From assembly GCA_021527695.1 (NCBI GenBank), contig JAKFAO010000009.1, positions 372,001-436,000 of the forward strand: a stretch of DNA of 64,000 nt. The letters run 5' to 3'. The notes under the pieces are model-generated. The model searched no databases and was not told the origin of the DNA. It was given only the letters and a program-made list of their open reading frames with translations. Positions 22,461 through 32,284 of the stretch are shown in pieces; position 1 is the stretch's first letter; each line of letters starts with the position of its first letter. This DNA comes from Naematelia aurantialba (taxonomy: Eukaryota; Basidiomycota; Tremellomycetes; Tremellales; Naemateliaceae). A program made the translations under genes and the position numbers.

Positions 22461-23019
22461 TCCACCCCGGCGCAATCCTGCTCATTTTGCACCTGTAGAG
22501 TGGGTCTGCCGCTGTGAAGTTTGGCACCGCGCTCTGGCCGAACGCCAGCACAGACAAGGGCTTCGAATGACAGGAACCCACGGCTGTACACGTATAGGGA
22601 GGCTGAGCGGCACTGAGTCAGCAGCCGTGTCTTACTCGGTACGATGCAAACTTCAGTCGCCGGATGGCGCCTTCTTCTCGGCCGCTCTGGGAAGCCGAGC
22701 CACAACGTTCTGAACGCCGAAGGCAGGTAGCGAAACACTCAAATGCACCGGACAAGAAAGGATGCATGCAGCAATCGGAGTTTGAAGCTCTGACTTTGAT
22801 GCATCAGGTGGTCTATCAATAGTGCAGGCTCCCGATCGAAGACACCATGTGTCCACTAAGAAGAGGGGGAGTCCTCGTTCTCAGTGTGGCATCGCCAGAG
22901 GGGAAGGAACGGGAACCTACAGTAGCGGATGACCGCGATAGTCGGAAATTAATGGCGCATGTTCAAGAGCATATTACTGCCCCGTCACTGCTCTTTTTGG
23001 TAGACAGTCGCGCAAAGCC

Positions 23020-23805
23020 TCACTCCAGGATAACCATCCCATCACGATCCTCCGTATACACGTTCTCGACCATTGTGCGCCTCTCGACATCCAAGGCGGA
23101 CTCGATTTCCAATTCGACTTGGCTCTTGAAGCCATAGAAATTCGCCGTCAGATTGAATGGAGTAACGTGTTGCCCGGTCGTCTCATTCACCAAGGAACCC
23201 ACAACCAGCGCGCTGAAGAACAGGATCTTGTCCGGATCGAGGCAGTGCGTGAATCGGGCTGCGGTATTGCCACTTCCACGCCCGTAAATCGACAACAGAC
23301 GCTCGCGCCAGCGTGGGTCTGGGTGGAAGGTGATTTGGCCCAATCCAAAGTCCCACCCCAACCCGGGAATGTCGCGTGGCTCCAAGACACCCTCGACGTC
23401 CATTGAGAACTCATCAGCACCATCTCTGACAGAAACACGAGGGCCGTCCACCCCGAACGTTTGACCAGAGAATTGCCCGTCAGAGACCCTGGTCGTGATG
23501 GGCGCTTGGCCAAAGTAGAAGGAGCGGTTCCAAACTCCTCTCCAATGGACCGGGCTCGACTCTATCTTTGAACCAAGTGGAAGGGACGCTAGAATGTCTC
23601 CTGCAACATCATCGAGCATCCGGATTGGGCTCTCAATCGTCATCGAAACCTGCTCGCGTTCGTTGGCCCCCATCGAGTCATCCAGAGCGCATTCCGCGAG
23701 GGGATCGCCCAAAATCCTGCCTTGCACTGAATCCGGAAGAGAGGATTCACCGATCACCGCCGAGGGAGAGTCTCGCCACTGCATGTCGCCGTTCGCGATT
23801 GACAT
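23020..23805 (-). CDS. Orphan protein, 261 residues
   Basis: Unrecognised single-exon protein starting at ATG 23805. It carries FGLGQITFHPDPRWRE (about residues 150-165), then CLDPDKILFFSALVVGSLV and PFNLTANFYGF, ending EDRDGMVILE. The order [I/L]-x-F-x-P-x-P, about 35 residues, D-x-D/D-R, a G-x-L turn, P and a long hydrophobic strand is shared with the orphan proteins at 429 and 21492. It has no long acidic tail. No signal peptide or membrane segment. Beta-rich by eye. Function unknown. Confidence 0.6.
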   Translation of the reverse strand: MSIANGDMQWRDSPSAVIGESSLPDSVQGRILGDPLAECALDDSMGANEREQVSMTIESPIRMLDDVAGDILASLPLGSKIESSPVHWRGVWNRSFYFGQAPITTRVSDGQFSGQTFGVDGPRVSVRDGADEFSMDVEGVLEPRDIPGLGWDFGLGQITFHPDPRWRERLLSIYGRGSGNTAARFTHCLDPDKILFFSALVVGSLVNETTGQHVTPFNLTANFYGFKSQVELEIESALDVERRTMVENVYTEDRDGMVILE

Positions 23806-24189
23806 CGTTCAAATGCTGTAGGTTCAATCAGAAGACTCCCGGGTCAACGAGTGTCGAGTTGCAAGACATGAACGATTGGGTGACAGTTGACATAGCCGCT
23901 GCCTCGCCTTCTTGCAATCGGGGCTAAACAAAGAGAGATATCAACTCCGCAGCTCCGAGACTTGAAGCGGAAGATTCGGTGGTATAAAGATGGCACAGAA
24001 TGGTTGGTCAGCAAGACACAAGCATGATGTCATACATGCATCTTTGTTGCAAACAGACACTTTGAAAGTCACAGCATACCGGCGGCTCTATCGCCACGGC
24101 GTTGTGAAGGAAACACATGGCTCCGGAACAGCGAGGAAGGTGCATCTCAATGAAGGAGAGATGATATTAGTCGAGGCGCCGGCGTGCAA
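23806..24189. other. Intergenic between orphan gene and TRM44
   Basis: About 380 bases. It includes the promoter of the orphan gene at 23805 (a TTTATA-like element on the minus strand near 23982-23990) and the TRM44 3' end. No gene seen. Confidence 0.4.
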
Positions 24190-26916
24190 TCAGTGGTCCT
24201 TGCCTTCTTTCTCCCGGATCTTGAATGCGCCTCTCTCTCGAACGGCGTTGACTTCGTTAAGAGCCCATTTGCGACAAACCCTCAAATCCTCTTCGGTCTG
24301 GGTCCATCGGGTCCGAGCTCAAAAGCGTCAATGCCTCCATCTTTGGGGAAACTTCCCATCCAAGAAGCGCATACACTCACCGACGATGCCCCATCCTTTA
24401 GTACTCGGCACGCGCAGGCCTTCTTTCTCCCACAGCCACCCGCACTGCAGGCCACACCACCCAAGCCACATCAGATAGGCCTTATATCTGCTGGCACCGT
24501 GCTCGAAACCGTCGTCGAATCCGCCTGGCGGTGAATGAGGATGTGGTGGAGGGTTAAAGCTCAACTGCGTGAAGGCCGAATCAAGGGTGTGCAGACAACA
24601 CGGCAGGGAAAGATGAGGAACTGGCGACGAAGGGATCAGGGATAGCAGTGGAAGCCACGGCTAGGATCGTTAGTCCCATATAGGGAGAAGACTGGGAATG
24701 CGCTTCCCGCCACGCACAGTAAGCTCATCAGCGTGGTTGCCGATAAGAAAAGTCCCGGCTTTTACAACACACGCATCGCGGCCATCCCAGGATCCCGACT
24801 CCCACTCGTCGATCGAATTGGGGAACCAAGAAGGTGGATCTATTGGGAGCTCGATCAACGCTGCTTTCGTTGATGAAGGATATGCGGGCCAGGTCCGTCG
24901 CGCTCGCAGCTCGTAACCTTTGCCTTTGTAGCCCTGCCATTAATCAGCGATGAGACCGCCTAATTCGGCAAAGCCAACATCATAGACAAACCTCAGAAGT
25001 GAGGATGTGCACCAAAAGCCCGTTGCCCTTCTCATAAGCTTCGTATCCAGACACCTGAAGGGCTATCTCACACAACCAAGGTCGACAAACCCCTCTGCCG
25101 GTCTGCCCCAAGTATCCCAATCTCGCACCTCCCCATCATCTGTCGAGGCGGGTGTTCGTGCTGGATACATGTCTTTCCAAAGAAGCATGAGAAAGGCAGC
25201 AACGGCTACATCCTGCGCCCCCCATTCGGACAGGTCAGTCGGAAGGTCCGAATCGGTGGGAGAGTTAGGCTTCTGGCGAGTCGTCGGCACACTCAGGTAG
25301 TAGAAGGGCTTTGGAAGGCATTTGTACGAAGGCGTGATGCTGTGATAAGGCGCGGGAAGGAGGGAACGAGGGAACGAGGGAAGGAAGGAAGGAAGGAAGG
25401 AAGGAAGGAAGGAAGGAAGGAAGGAAGGAAGGAAGGAAGGAAGGAAGGAAGGAAGGAAGGAAGGAAGGAAGGAAGGAAGGAAGGAAGGATGGAAGGATGG
25501 AAGGATGGAAGGATGGAAGGATGGAAGGATGGAAGGAAACGCGGACCAGCAGCGGAGACTGACCTTCCACACATGTCGCTTGACGTCTTCTATCCTTGTC
25601 GAGCCCGGTTTTGGAGCTCTCGAGTCTAGATGTCGATGTCGGTCTTTGAGGACCAGATAGAGGTCCTGGAAAGACTCCCTGGCCACGACCACCTACATAT
25701 TATGTCAGCCTAGATTTCCAGAAACATCCAATAGCGTATAGTAAAGACGGACGTCGTGTTCGACCCGCTTCTTGTATCCTAGCATACTGCCGTAGCCATG
25801 TCTGTACACCCTTTCCAGCAGAGCGAAGCAAGTCCGGTACAGCCTATCCTGAACGACGTCATGGGCGCTACGCCCGTCTTGCTGTCCTGCTTCGTCCCCT
25901 TCGTCGACTGTCGGATCAAGTATGACAGCTGGCGGAGGTATGTTGTTCAGGCTAGGCTCGGCGGATCCGTTTCCCAAGGGTGTCGTGGCGAGGGGCGATC
26001 GTTTGCGAGCTTTGGTCGCCCGTACGCCGAGAAGAGATGTGGGGGGGTTCGATGTTGGTCTGGCTGATGAGACTGGACTTGAGAGCGGCCTGGGCAACGA
26101 GGGGGAGGTTGTTTTTGGACTCGAGGGAGCTATCGAGTCTGGAAAGGCGAGGTAGCTGATTCCGATGACCGCTCGCACCGGAGGCCCAGCGCTTTCGTCT
26201 CCCTCGGCGCTGTTTTCTCCAGGGAGCGCAAATTCGGTGGTACAGTCATCGACAGGCTCGTAGGTGAATGCGAGCGCTCTGACGGGAGGGTGGTAGAATG
26301 GGACATCCTCGAGCTCCTTGACTTCAGGCACCATGATGACCACTCCATGTTGCGCTCTCTCCTTTTCAGCATGGTCCGTCACTGGTTCAGGACTGCAATA
26401 GAAGAGAGTAAGCTGATCGAGCCTTCCATCACGTTTAGGCTGTTTCGGCATGAGCCGTGCCCGCACCTCGTCGACCTTGTCCAGACCTGCAGGGAACGGC
26501 AGGTCATCTGGCTCTGACTGGCGTGACGGCAGTGGGTCGGCGCGGAGGATGAGACTCGAGTTGCGTTCAGGATGGAGAGCAAGGTCTTTGAGCGTCGAGA
26601 GGAAGACAGCTAGAGAAAAGTGGGTCGGCGCTGAGATGGCTGCTCGCCATTCAGAGGACAGAAGGGAACAGGGCGAGGGAGCAGAGTCAGGAGAGAATCG
26701 CGGCCGTGGAGGCGTAGGGGCCGCCGCCGTAGGAGGCGAAGCAAAAGGCAACCGGGATGGCCCAGCATGCGCCGAGGCTCCAGGTGCCGAGCTTGCCATC
26801 CCCCCCACTGCTCCTGTGTCGGCCAGCATGATGGACGAGTACGCTGAAAAAGTGTCTGGCGGCAGCATCGCGGAAATTTTGCTTCCGTTTACAGGTGCAC
26901 GTAAAATAATGTCCAT
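24190..26916 (-). CDS. TRM44: tRNA (uracil-2'-O)-methyltransferase TRM44
   Basis: TRM44/METTL19 family, the AdoMet enzyme that 2'-O-methylates U44 of tRNA-Ser. Exon 1 gives a long N-terminal region ending YRHGYGSMLGYKKRVEHD. The next exons give ESFQDLYLVLKDRHRHL, IEDVKRHVWK, then EWGAQDVAVAAFLMLLWKDM. The AdoMet site is split by an intron: FVDLGC then GNGLLVHILTSEG. Then GYKGKGYELRARRTWPAY, GTFLIGNHADELT, LPCCLHTLDSAFTQLSF, GASRYKAYLMWL and LRVPSTKGWGIV follow. It ends NEVNAVRERGAFKIREKEG. These are the family blocks in order. A GGAA microsatellite fills one intron between VKRHVWK and the EWGAQD exon. Cytosolic by family. Confidence 0.9.
25378..25538. repeat. (GGAA)n microsatellite in TRM44 intron
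   Basis: About 27 perfect GGAA units (to about 25488) followed by six GGAAGGAT units on the plus strand; TTCC on the TRM44 sense strand. It has no stop in any frame, so the intron reads through as PSFL repeats. Splice signals (GTCAGT after VKRHVWK; an AG before KPNSPTDSD) place it in an intron of about 300 bases. Confidence 0.85.
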
Positions 26917-26997
26917 GGTGCTATGAAGCTATCTGACAGACCAGGATGGGGCAAAGCACGCTGGCCCCACGTCTCTAGCAAGCTATACACTAGCGTC

Positions 26998-27816
26998 TCA
27001 AGCGAACACTCCCATAAGACCGGCCAGGCCCAGCAGAAGCCCGACGAGCCCGGTAGGATCAGCCAGCGATGAGAGGGAGGCACTGCTGCTGGTGGAGGTG
27101 GACTACGGCACGTCAGCTGCATGGCCGACGATCCCGTCGGGAGAGAGGGCTACTCACAGCATTGGGAATGCCACCGGACGCGTCACCGGCGGTCGTAGAC
27201 GAGGTGCCAGCCGAAGTCGTGGTGAGGGTCGTTGGGGAGGAGGCTGCACTGGTTGTCGTGGCGGAGGTGGCTGTGGAGGTTGCCGACGAAGACGACGACG
27301 ACGACGAAGAAGCGGCGCTGGACGACGACGAAGAAGCGGCGCTGGACGACGACGAGCTTGAACCGTCAGAGGTGATGTTGAATTGGCCCGACTGGGCGTA
27401 GATGGCCGCGTCGCTGTCGGTGGACGACGACACAAAGTTGATCTGGAAGGCGACGCCGGTGGGCCACGAGCCATCGGGGTACGTTACGGTCACGGTGTTC
27501 GAGGTGGCGGCGGTCCCAATCGACTGGTTCGCGACCAGGGTCACGGGCGAGTCGGAGAGGTAGCCCTGCTGAGGAGGCTCTCAGCTCCAAGCCTTTCGCG
27601 ACAGGAACAGCGTCCAAGGAAAGGACGTCTACTTACCTGGTTTACGAGCTGGATGGCAAAGCTGTCGGCGTCGGTGTTGACGGGAGACCAGGTGATGGTC
27701 TGTGAAGAGGTGCTCGAGTCCCAAACGGTGTTCTTGTCCGGCGCGGTGATCTGGATGGCGTGGACCTGGACCAAACAGCCAATGGCGAGCGCGGCGACGA
27801 TGTTGTAGCCGAACAT
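26998..27816 (-). CDS. GPI-anchored Ser-rich cell-surface protein (Kre9/KNH domain)
   Basis: Three exons. A signal peptide (MFGYNIVAALAIGCLVQVHA) is followed by a Kre9/KNH-type Ig-like domain: IQITAPDKNTVWDSSTSSQT, ITWSPVNTDADSFAIQLVNQ, then exon 2 QGYLSDSPVTLVANQSIG, TVTYPDGSWPTGVAFQINF and AAIYAQSGQFNITSDG. A Ser/Ala and Thr tract follows (an O-mannosylated stalk). The last exon gives STSTSSSASL and the hydrophobic end LVGLLLGLAGLMGVFA, a GPI-anchor signal. The protein should sit at the plasma membrane or wall; relatives take part in beta-1,6-glucan or wall organisation. Frames join exactly at both introns. Convergent/adjacent to TRM44 on the same strand. Confidence 0.9.
27293..27360. repeat. 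Ser-codon tandem repeat in GPI protein stalk
   Basis: GACGAC-rich sequence on the plus strand (TCG/TCC Ser codons on the sense strand), with a 24-bp unit repeated (GACGACGACGAAGAAGCGGC), coding poly-Ser broken by Ala pairs. Length variation would change stalk length. Confidence 0.8.
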
Positions 27817-28389
27817 GTTGTGATGCTAGTCGTGGTAGAGGATCAACAGTCGATGCAAAGGCGAGCGGGACGTCAAATGAGTGTCTGCTGGTTCTGAAAG
27901 GAGGGGGACAAGGAAAGGACGAGTAGGCAGAGTTCGTGTATGTACACAACGAGATGTCGAGTAGAGAAGCAGAGTGAGAAAATGCTGTGTACCACACGTT
28001 GTGACAATGTTCCAGAGGTTCCACACCGGCGCGTCTCCCCCTTTTCCTCTTGCCCCAGGAACCGGGCGTGTCAACACTCGAGGAAATAAAAAAATCAATT
28101 GGCCCCTGTGGCGCTTGGCTTTTTGTTTGTTTTCGTGGCAGTGTGGCGGTGCGGGGTAAACAAACCCCCACTTTTTGGCGTTTCAGCTGGGCGGCGCCAT
28201 TCGTCGGGGCCAAGCAAGACACAGGGGAGATGGGGAACAGCAAACGTCGGGTGCTTTCGGAGGGTGTCTGCGCACTGCACGGCTAAGATCTTTATAAAGC
28301 GCTGAAACACGTCCCGACACAGGTCTGTCGAATCATGCATACAAGCTTATCTATCATGGCAGCACATGTCATGGACTACTAAACGGAAA
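27817..28389. other. Promoter side of GPI gene, no gene seen
   Basis: Upstream of the GPI protein gene. There is an A-rich stretch near 28085-28095 and GC-rich segments. No coding frame is convincing. Confidence 0.4.
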
Positions 28390-29040
28390 CAGCATCAAGT
28401 CGAGAGCTGCAAAATCAAACCAGCCGGTCCGGGACCAGATTTGTCAATGGTCTTCGTCCTCTCTTCCGACGCTGAGACTTGATGCCCAGTGATTCTCGCC
28501 GAATTGAGCATCATCACAGCTCCCTTCCAAAGACGGAAGAAGGCGCCTCGGGGAGCTCCTTTTGCTCGAGAACGTCTAGGCAACACTTCGGGCTGGGGTA
28601 AACTGCACCCACTGCGCTTCCTTAGTGAGAGTGTTACTCACATTCGGCCATCCGAGGCGGTGCAGTCTTGGCGTGTGGCGAATCGTCACCGCTCACATCG
28701 CTCACATAACAAAGGGCACCCCGGCCATCCAGGCGACACCACTCTCGAAAGTGAAGGGATAAGGAGCTCGATAGAAATTGTTAAAGTTGGCCAGGTCTGC
28801 TTGTACCGAGTCGTCCGACGTTATGGCAGGTATGACTGGTACGTCTGCGCCCAAAACATGCCCAAGGCTCCTTGTCGTGATAAAGCCTTGTGTTCAAAGC
28901 AGCGAAGCAGCCCAGAATACACCGGTGTTTCACACGTCGTATGGCGCTGAATTCGCTTGACGGAGAAGGATGATCACCGCCGAGCTCGCCTTCGCATTGA
29001 GGATGTGCATCTCGTTCAAGTAGCTTCGAATGCGGTGAAT
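28390..29040 (-). pseudogene. Exon-like fragments of an unrecognised gene
   Basis: Minus-strand fragments read like real protein but end in stops. One is WPSVDIHRIRSYLNEMHILN continuing to SAPYDV and a stop (about 29045-28930). A second, around 28850-28700, reads VLGADVPVIPAITSDD, then ADLANFNNFYRAPYPFTFES, then AWMAGVPF. A third, near 28600, reads EAQWVQFTPARSVA and a stop. Possible splice signals lie between them, so this is either a spliced gene I could not assemble or a decayed copy. I see no start codon that fits. The product is not recognised. Confidence 0.3.
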
Positions 29041-29157
29041 ATCGACGCTGGGCCAGAAGTTGTATAAGCATGCCACCACCCTTCCCAATTGACCGGCTCA
29101 AACTGAGAGATATACTGTGTCTTTCATCTTCAAGGCCTCTCCGACGAAACAAACAAC

Positions 29158-29856
29158 ATGACTACTCTGGCGCTCGAGTCACCGTCTGCTCCTTCATCGC
29201 AAAGCTTACCTAGCGGGTCCACCTTACCCAGCGGGTCCACTGACTTGAGTCATCGCACAATTCAGTTTACGCCTGAAAATCAGGAGGAGAGACAAAAGCT
29301 GCTGATGGGCATGTTAGTGCTGGATGAGTGGGTGGTATCCGAGGATCGTAAACTGTGCCTTTCCGGACGCTTGACGTCATTTCTAACTCCTCCAGAATAT
29401 ACCATGTCCGGGACTGTCGACATTATGGGCTCCTCGGGACGCGTGAGCTTGCCTGCGACTGCCCGACTTTCGGTGGATACAAAAGTAGTGTTTACCAGGA
29501 AGACATGGAACGAATCTTACAAATTACCCATTTCGCGCTATCCGGACCTCTACCCCAAAGTCATCTTCCTGGTCACCAAGGTGGACGACTGGCTTGAAAG
29601 AGACGAGGTCAAGCAGCTCGAGACGCTGTTCGGGGACCTCGAGCTTGGAGACCCCAACCAGCCCCCCGAATCCCAGACAATCTTCCGCAAAGAGCGTTAT
29701 GTTGAGAGAATGGATGGTCTCACTAGCTACGAGGCTTGTGATGGCACAGGCAGTGGCGAGAGTGAACAGATGTGTTGGACCCCCTACTGTTGGGGACCAC
29801 GTGTGGATGGCTCCCTCTGTTTGACCGTTACGGTTCCGCCTGACCCAGTACCCTAG
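29158..29856 (+). CDS. Orphan protein of FTP/GTVD/PAT type
   Basis: Unrecognised 232-residue single-exon protein, first of six head-to-tail orphan genes. After a Ser-rich leader with a repeat (LPSGSTLPSGST) it reads IQFTPENQEERQKLL, then YTMSGTVDIMGSSG, VSLPATARLSVDTKV, TWNES, and ends CWGPRVDGSLCLTVTV. Each block has a counterpart in the next gene (30623). There are Cys residues near the end (CWTPYCWGP) and no signal peptide, so extracellular disulfides are unlikely. Function unknown. A TATA-like element (GATATACTG) lies about 50 bases upstream. Confidence 0.65.
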   Translation: MTTLALESPSAPSSQSLPSGSTLPSGSTDLSHRTIQFTPENQEERQKLLMGMLVLDEWVVSEDRKLCLSGRLTSFLTPPEYTMSGTVDIMGSSGRVSLPATARLSVDTKVVFTRKTWNESYKLPISRYPDLYPKVIFLVTKVDDWLERDEVKQLETLFGDLELGDPNQPPESQTIFRKERYVERMDGLTSYEACDGTGSGESEQMCWTPYCWGPRVDGSLCLTVTVPPDPVP

Positions 29857-30622
29857 AGGAGTCTCGGCTCATTCACACAGTTTCATCGCTCTATGTCATT
29901 ACTGGCGGCTGTCACCACTGGCGTCCGCCATCAGGGGCGTCAAAATCACATTGCTAGCGGGACGTCCTCTTGAGAAATGTATCTCTTATCACTCTCACTC
30001 TCTCTTGCTCTAGTATACTCCTCGAATCCCCGTAGTCCCCGTCTCCTCCCGAGGCCCCAAGTACACACAGTCACCGTCAACGACGATTGCTGAGTTTCAC
30101 GGTGTGGAAAGGATGTACTGGCGAGTTTCCCGACCAACGGTGGAAGCGAAGCGATAACAATGGCCCCTCTTCCCGTTGCAGGGCACGGTTCCCACAGGAC
30201 ATAATCGTCCATGAGAGCAGCTTGTTGTTGCTGGTTTATTCTTATCAATCCAGATGGCCCTCACAACGGTAGGTACGTTGCTTTGCTCTCAACAATTTTC
30301 AGTCGTTCTCAAGACAGCCTCCCTAAGAAATGCCGTCAGAGGGACACAAACGTGGGCGAGGCCGGCTTTGGTGTTCAGAAGCTGGACGTCGCCGCTTCTT
30401 GTTCACCTGAGGTCCCAGGGCTCAATTCGTGGTTCTTGGGCGAAACGGTACCGCTTCCTGAAGCGTTTCTCATGGGTTGAGAAGCAAGGAGGTGCAACCG
30501 ATGAGAGTCCGCTTCCCCGTCGGCGCCCCGCTCCCACTCTTCTCCCCGTGTATATCTACTCTCCTGGATCTTCCTTCACCTGGAGACATCCACGCGATCT
30601 GAACAATCTTTCAACGCCTACA
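29857..30622. other. Intergenic in orphan array
   Basis: The frame of the next gene is open leftwards to 30254 but lacks an ATG before 30623 that looks natural. A TATATCT element lies near 30552. No other gene seen. Confidence 0.4.
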
Positions 30623-31362
30623 ATGTCTACTCCTTCACCACGCCCCCTCTCGACTGGGGTGACCCCATTGCGCTATCCTGTTCCGCTCCGGTTTACCCCT
30701 CGAAATGACTTTGAGAGCAGCAAGCTGCACCACCTCCTCCAAACTTGGAGGAGCGATTTGGACTGGTGCACAGCCAATTTTCAATATCAGGTCGAGCCTC
30801 TACCCATCGCGTGAAACCTCAGGTTTATGTGGCCGGTACAGTGGACATGATGGACTTGAGTTCGGGAGCAAGCAGCTTCAAGCCTGCAACTGCTGTGCTT
30901 GAGCTTGAAACGGCACTGTGGTATGAGCCAGTGGGTTGGGACGAGCTTCAACAGAGCACAGTCTTCTCCCGCATTGGTGGACACAACGTGGGTAGAGGGA
31001 GTTTGCTGAGCGCCACTGAACGGGACTTTGACGTGTGTCTGTCTCGGAATTTCACTGCAGGCGACCGTGGTTTTCCAAGGGGCACAAAATTCCGCGTCGC
31101 GGAGAGTGCATGCTGGCTAGCAGAACAGCCCACGGGGAGCTATGACGGATGCGACACCTTACTACGCGAATTGAAACCTGCGCGTCTGGACGTTCACTGG
31201 GCAGCCCAGACTTCCTTCTATAACACACAGCAGATGGATGTCCTCAAAGGTACTAGCTCCTACCTGTGCAGACGAGGAGAATGGATACCCTCTAGGTCCG
31301 GTCCTAGAGTCGTGGCTACAATCCGCTTGACAGTGACCCTGGATCGACAGGCGCCAACATGA
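30623..31362 (+). CDS. Orphan protein, paralogue of the 29158 gene
   Basis: The first frame (30623-30790) reads LRFTPRNDFESSKLHHLL and stops shortly after. The second frame carries VYVAGTVDMMDLSSG, KPATAVLELETAL, WDEL and the end GPRVVATIRLTVTL. All blocks align with the 29158 product (FTPxN, GTVD, PATAxL, GPRV...LTVT). The frames can be joined by a 32-base GT..AG intron (30791-30822) after ANFQYQ. That is very short for a fungal intron, so a frameshifted gene or sequencing error is the alternative. The extra Cys-containing middle part has no match. Function unknown. Confidence 0.6.
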
Positions 31363-32284
31363 GATGCTTGGTCAGTTTTGCGCTTCTACCCGCCTTCCAT
31401 TATACAGTAGTCTACCAGGGGGAAACAGTCGGTAGCATGTTTATATGAGGTTGCAGTCGGGCCTGATTTTCGTGATAATCAAGCCTTAGTCGGTGCTTTG
31501 CATAATTCAATGGTCATACCTGTCAGATGGGGCTATGACAATTCGCTGCGCGTTGGGCTGGCCATCAGCGCCGTCACAGAACACGCCTACCTCCAATGAG
31601 CCTTCACAAATTGAATTTCTCCAACGTTACGCTGAGCAGACTGTACATGCGCAAATCCTTTCATAGCGCTCCCCTTCTCCACAACACGGTCGTGACCTGC
31701 CTCACGACTTCGCGAGTTGGGCTTCTGAACGCAGATGCTGAGAAGCAAATCTCGCCGAAGCCACTTCGGCGCTTCAGGAAGACTGTACACCACCCAAACA
31801 CCGGAAAAGCTTGAATCGCTTGTCGAGCTGGAGAACACGTTTGCTAGCCAAGGAAACGAATGGAGGGGAATTTCAACGTGCGGTGGCAAGAATGTACTGC
31901 ACCTCCTGAGTTCTAGAGCATCCTCTTGCCATCCTAAAGCGTACCAACGGTGGTATGTATTCAAACCTGACCGCCCCGAATTGCCGTAGAAGCTCAAGTT
32001 TCTCCCACGATCTTTCTCGTCATGTCCCCTTACGTTGATTCGAAGACTGTACAGTAGATGACCACCGCTATTCATTCCCAGGGTTCGTGCTTCCCAGCAA
32101 AGAAGGCATTGCTTCTCATTCTTGCGCTCTTCCCACCTTTGTTGTAAGGTGTACCCACTCCGCCCTTACTCGCTCCCGCTTGTGCCTGTGCTATACCTAC
32201 ATATAGAGCGTATCGTAGCCCCTACCTTGGTTCCGTAAGTACATTTCCCGAACGCCAACTAGAATTGACATCCTCCCGCGCAAC
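31363..32284. other. Intergenic in orphan array
   Basis: About 920 bases. A plus-strand frame near 31600-31900 has protein-like stretches broken by stops, and an open frame of 162 codons lies on the minus strand; neither is convincing. A TATA-like TACATATAG lies near 32200, about 80 bases before the next start. Confidence 0.4.

Larger units (their letters stand above)
21493..23019. other. Long spacer with homopolymer and tandem repeat
   Basis: 1.5 kb between two minus-strand orphan genes. No convincing coding frame is seen on either strand. It holds a run of 19 C and a 29-bp tandem repeat (listed separately). The promoter of the 21492 gene must lie at the left end. Confidence 0.5.

Noticed and set aside
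25265..25574. Open frames coding PSFLPSFL repeats on the minus strand
   Set aside because: They come from the TTCC microsatellite, which has no stop in any frame. Flanking splice signals and TRM44 continuity place it in an intron.
28489..28950. 153-codon plus-strand frame
   Set aside because: It is antisense to the exon-like minus-strand fragments and shows no conserved pattern.
31590..31990. Plus-strand protein-like stretch with internal stops, and a 162-codon minus frame
   Set aside because: No motif is shared with neighbours, no splice sites rescue the stops, and the two strands conflict. A relic is possible but not supported.
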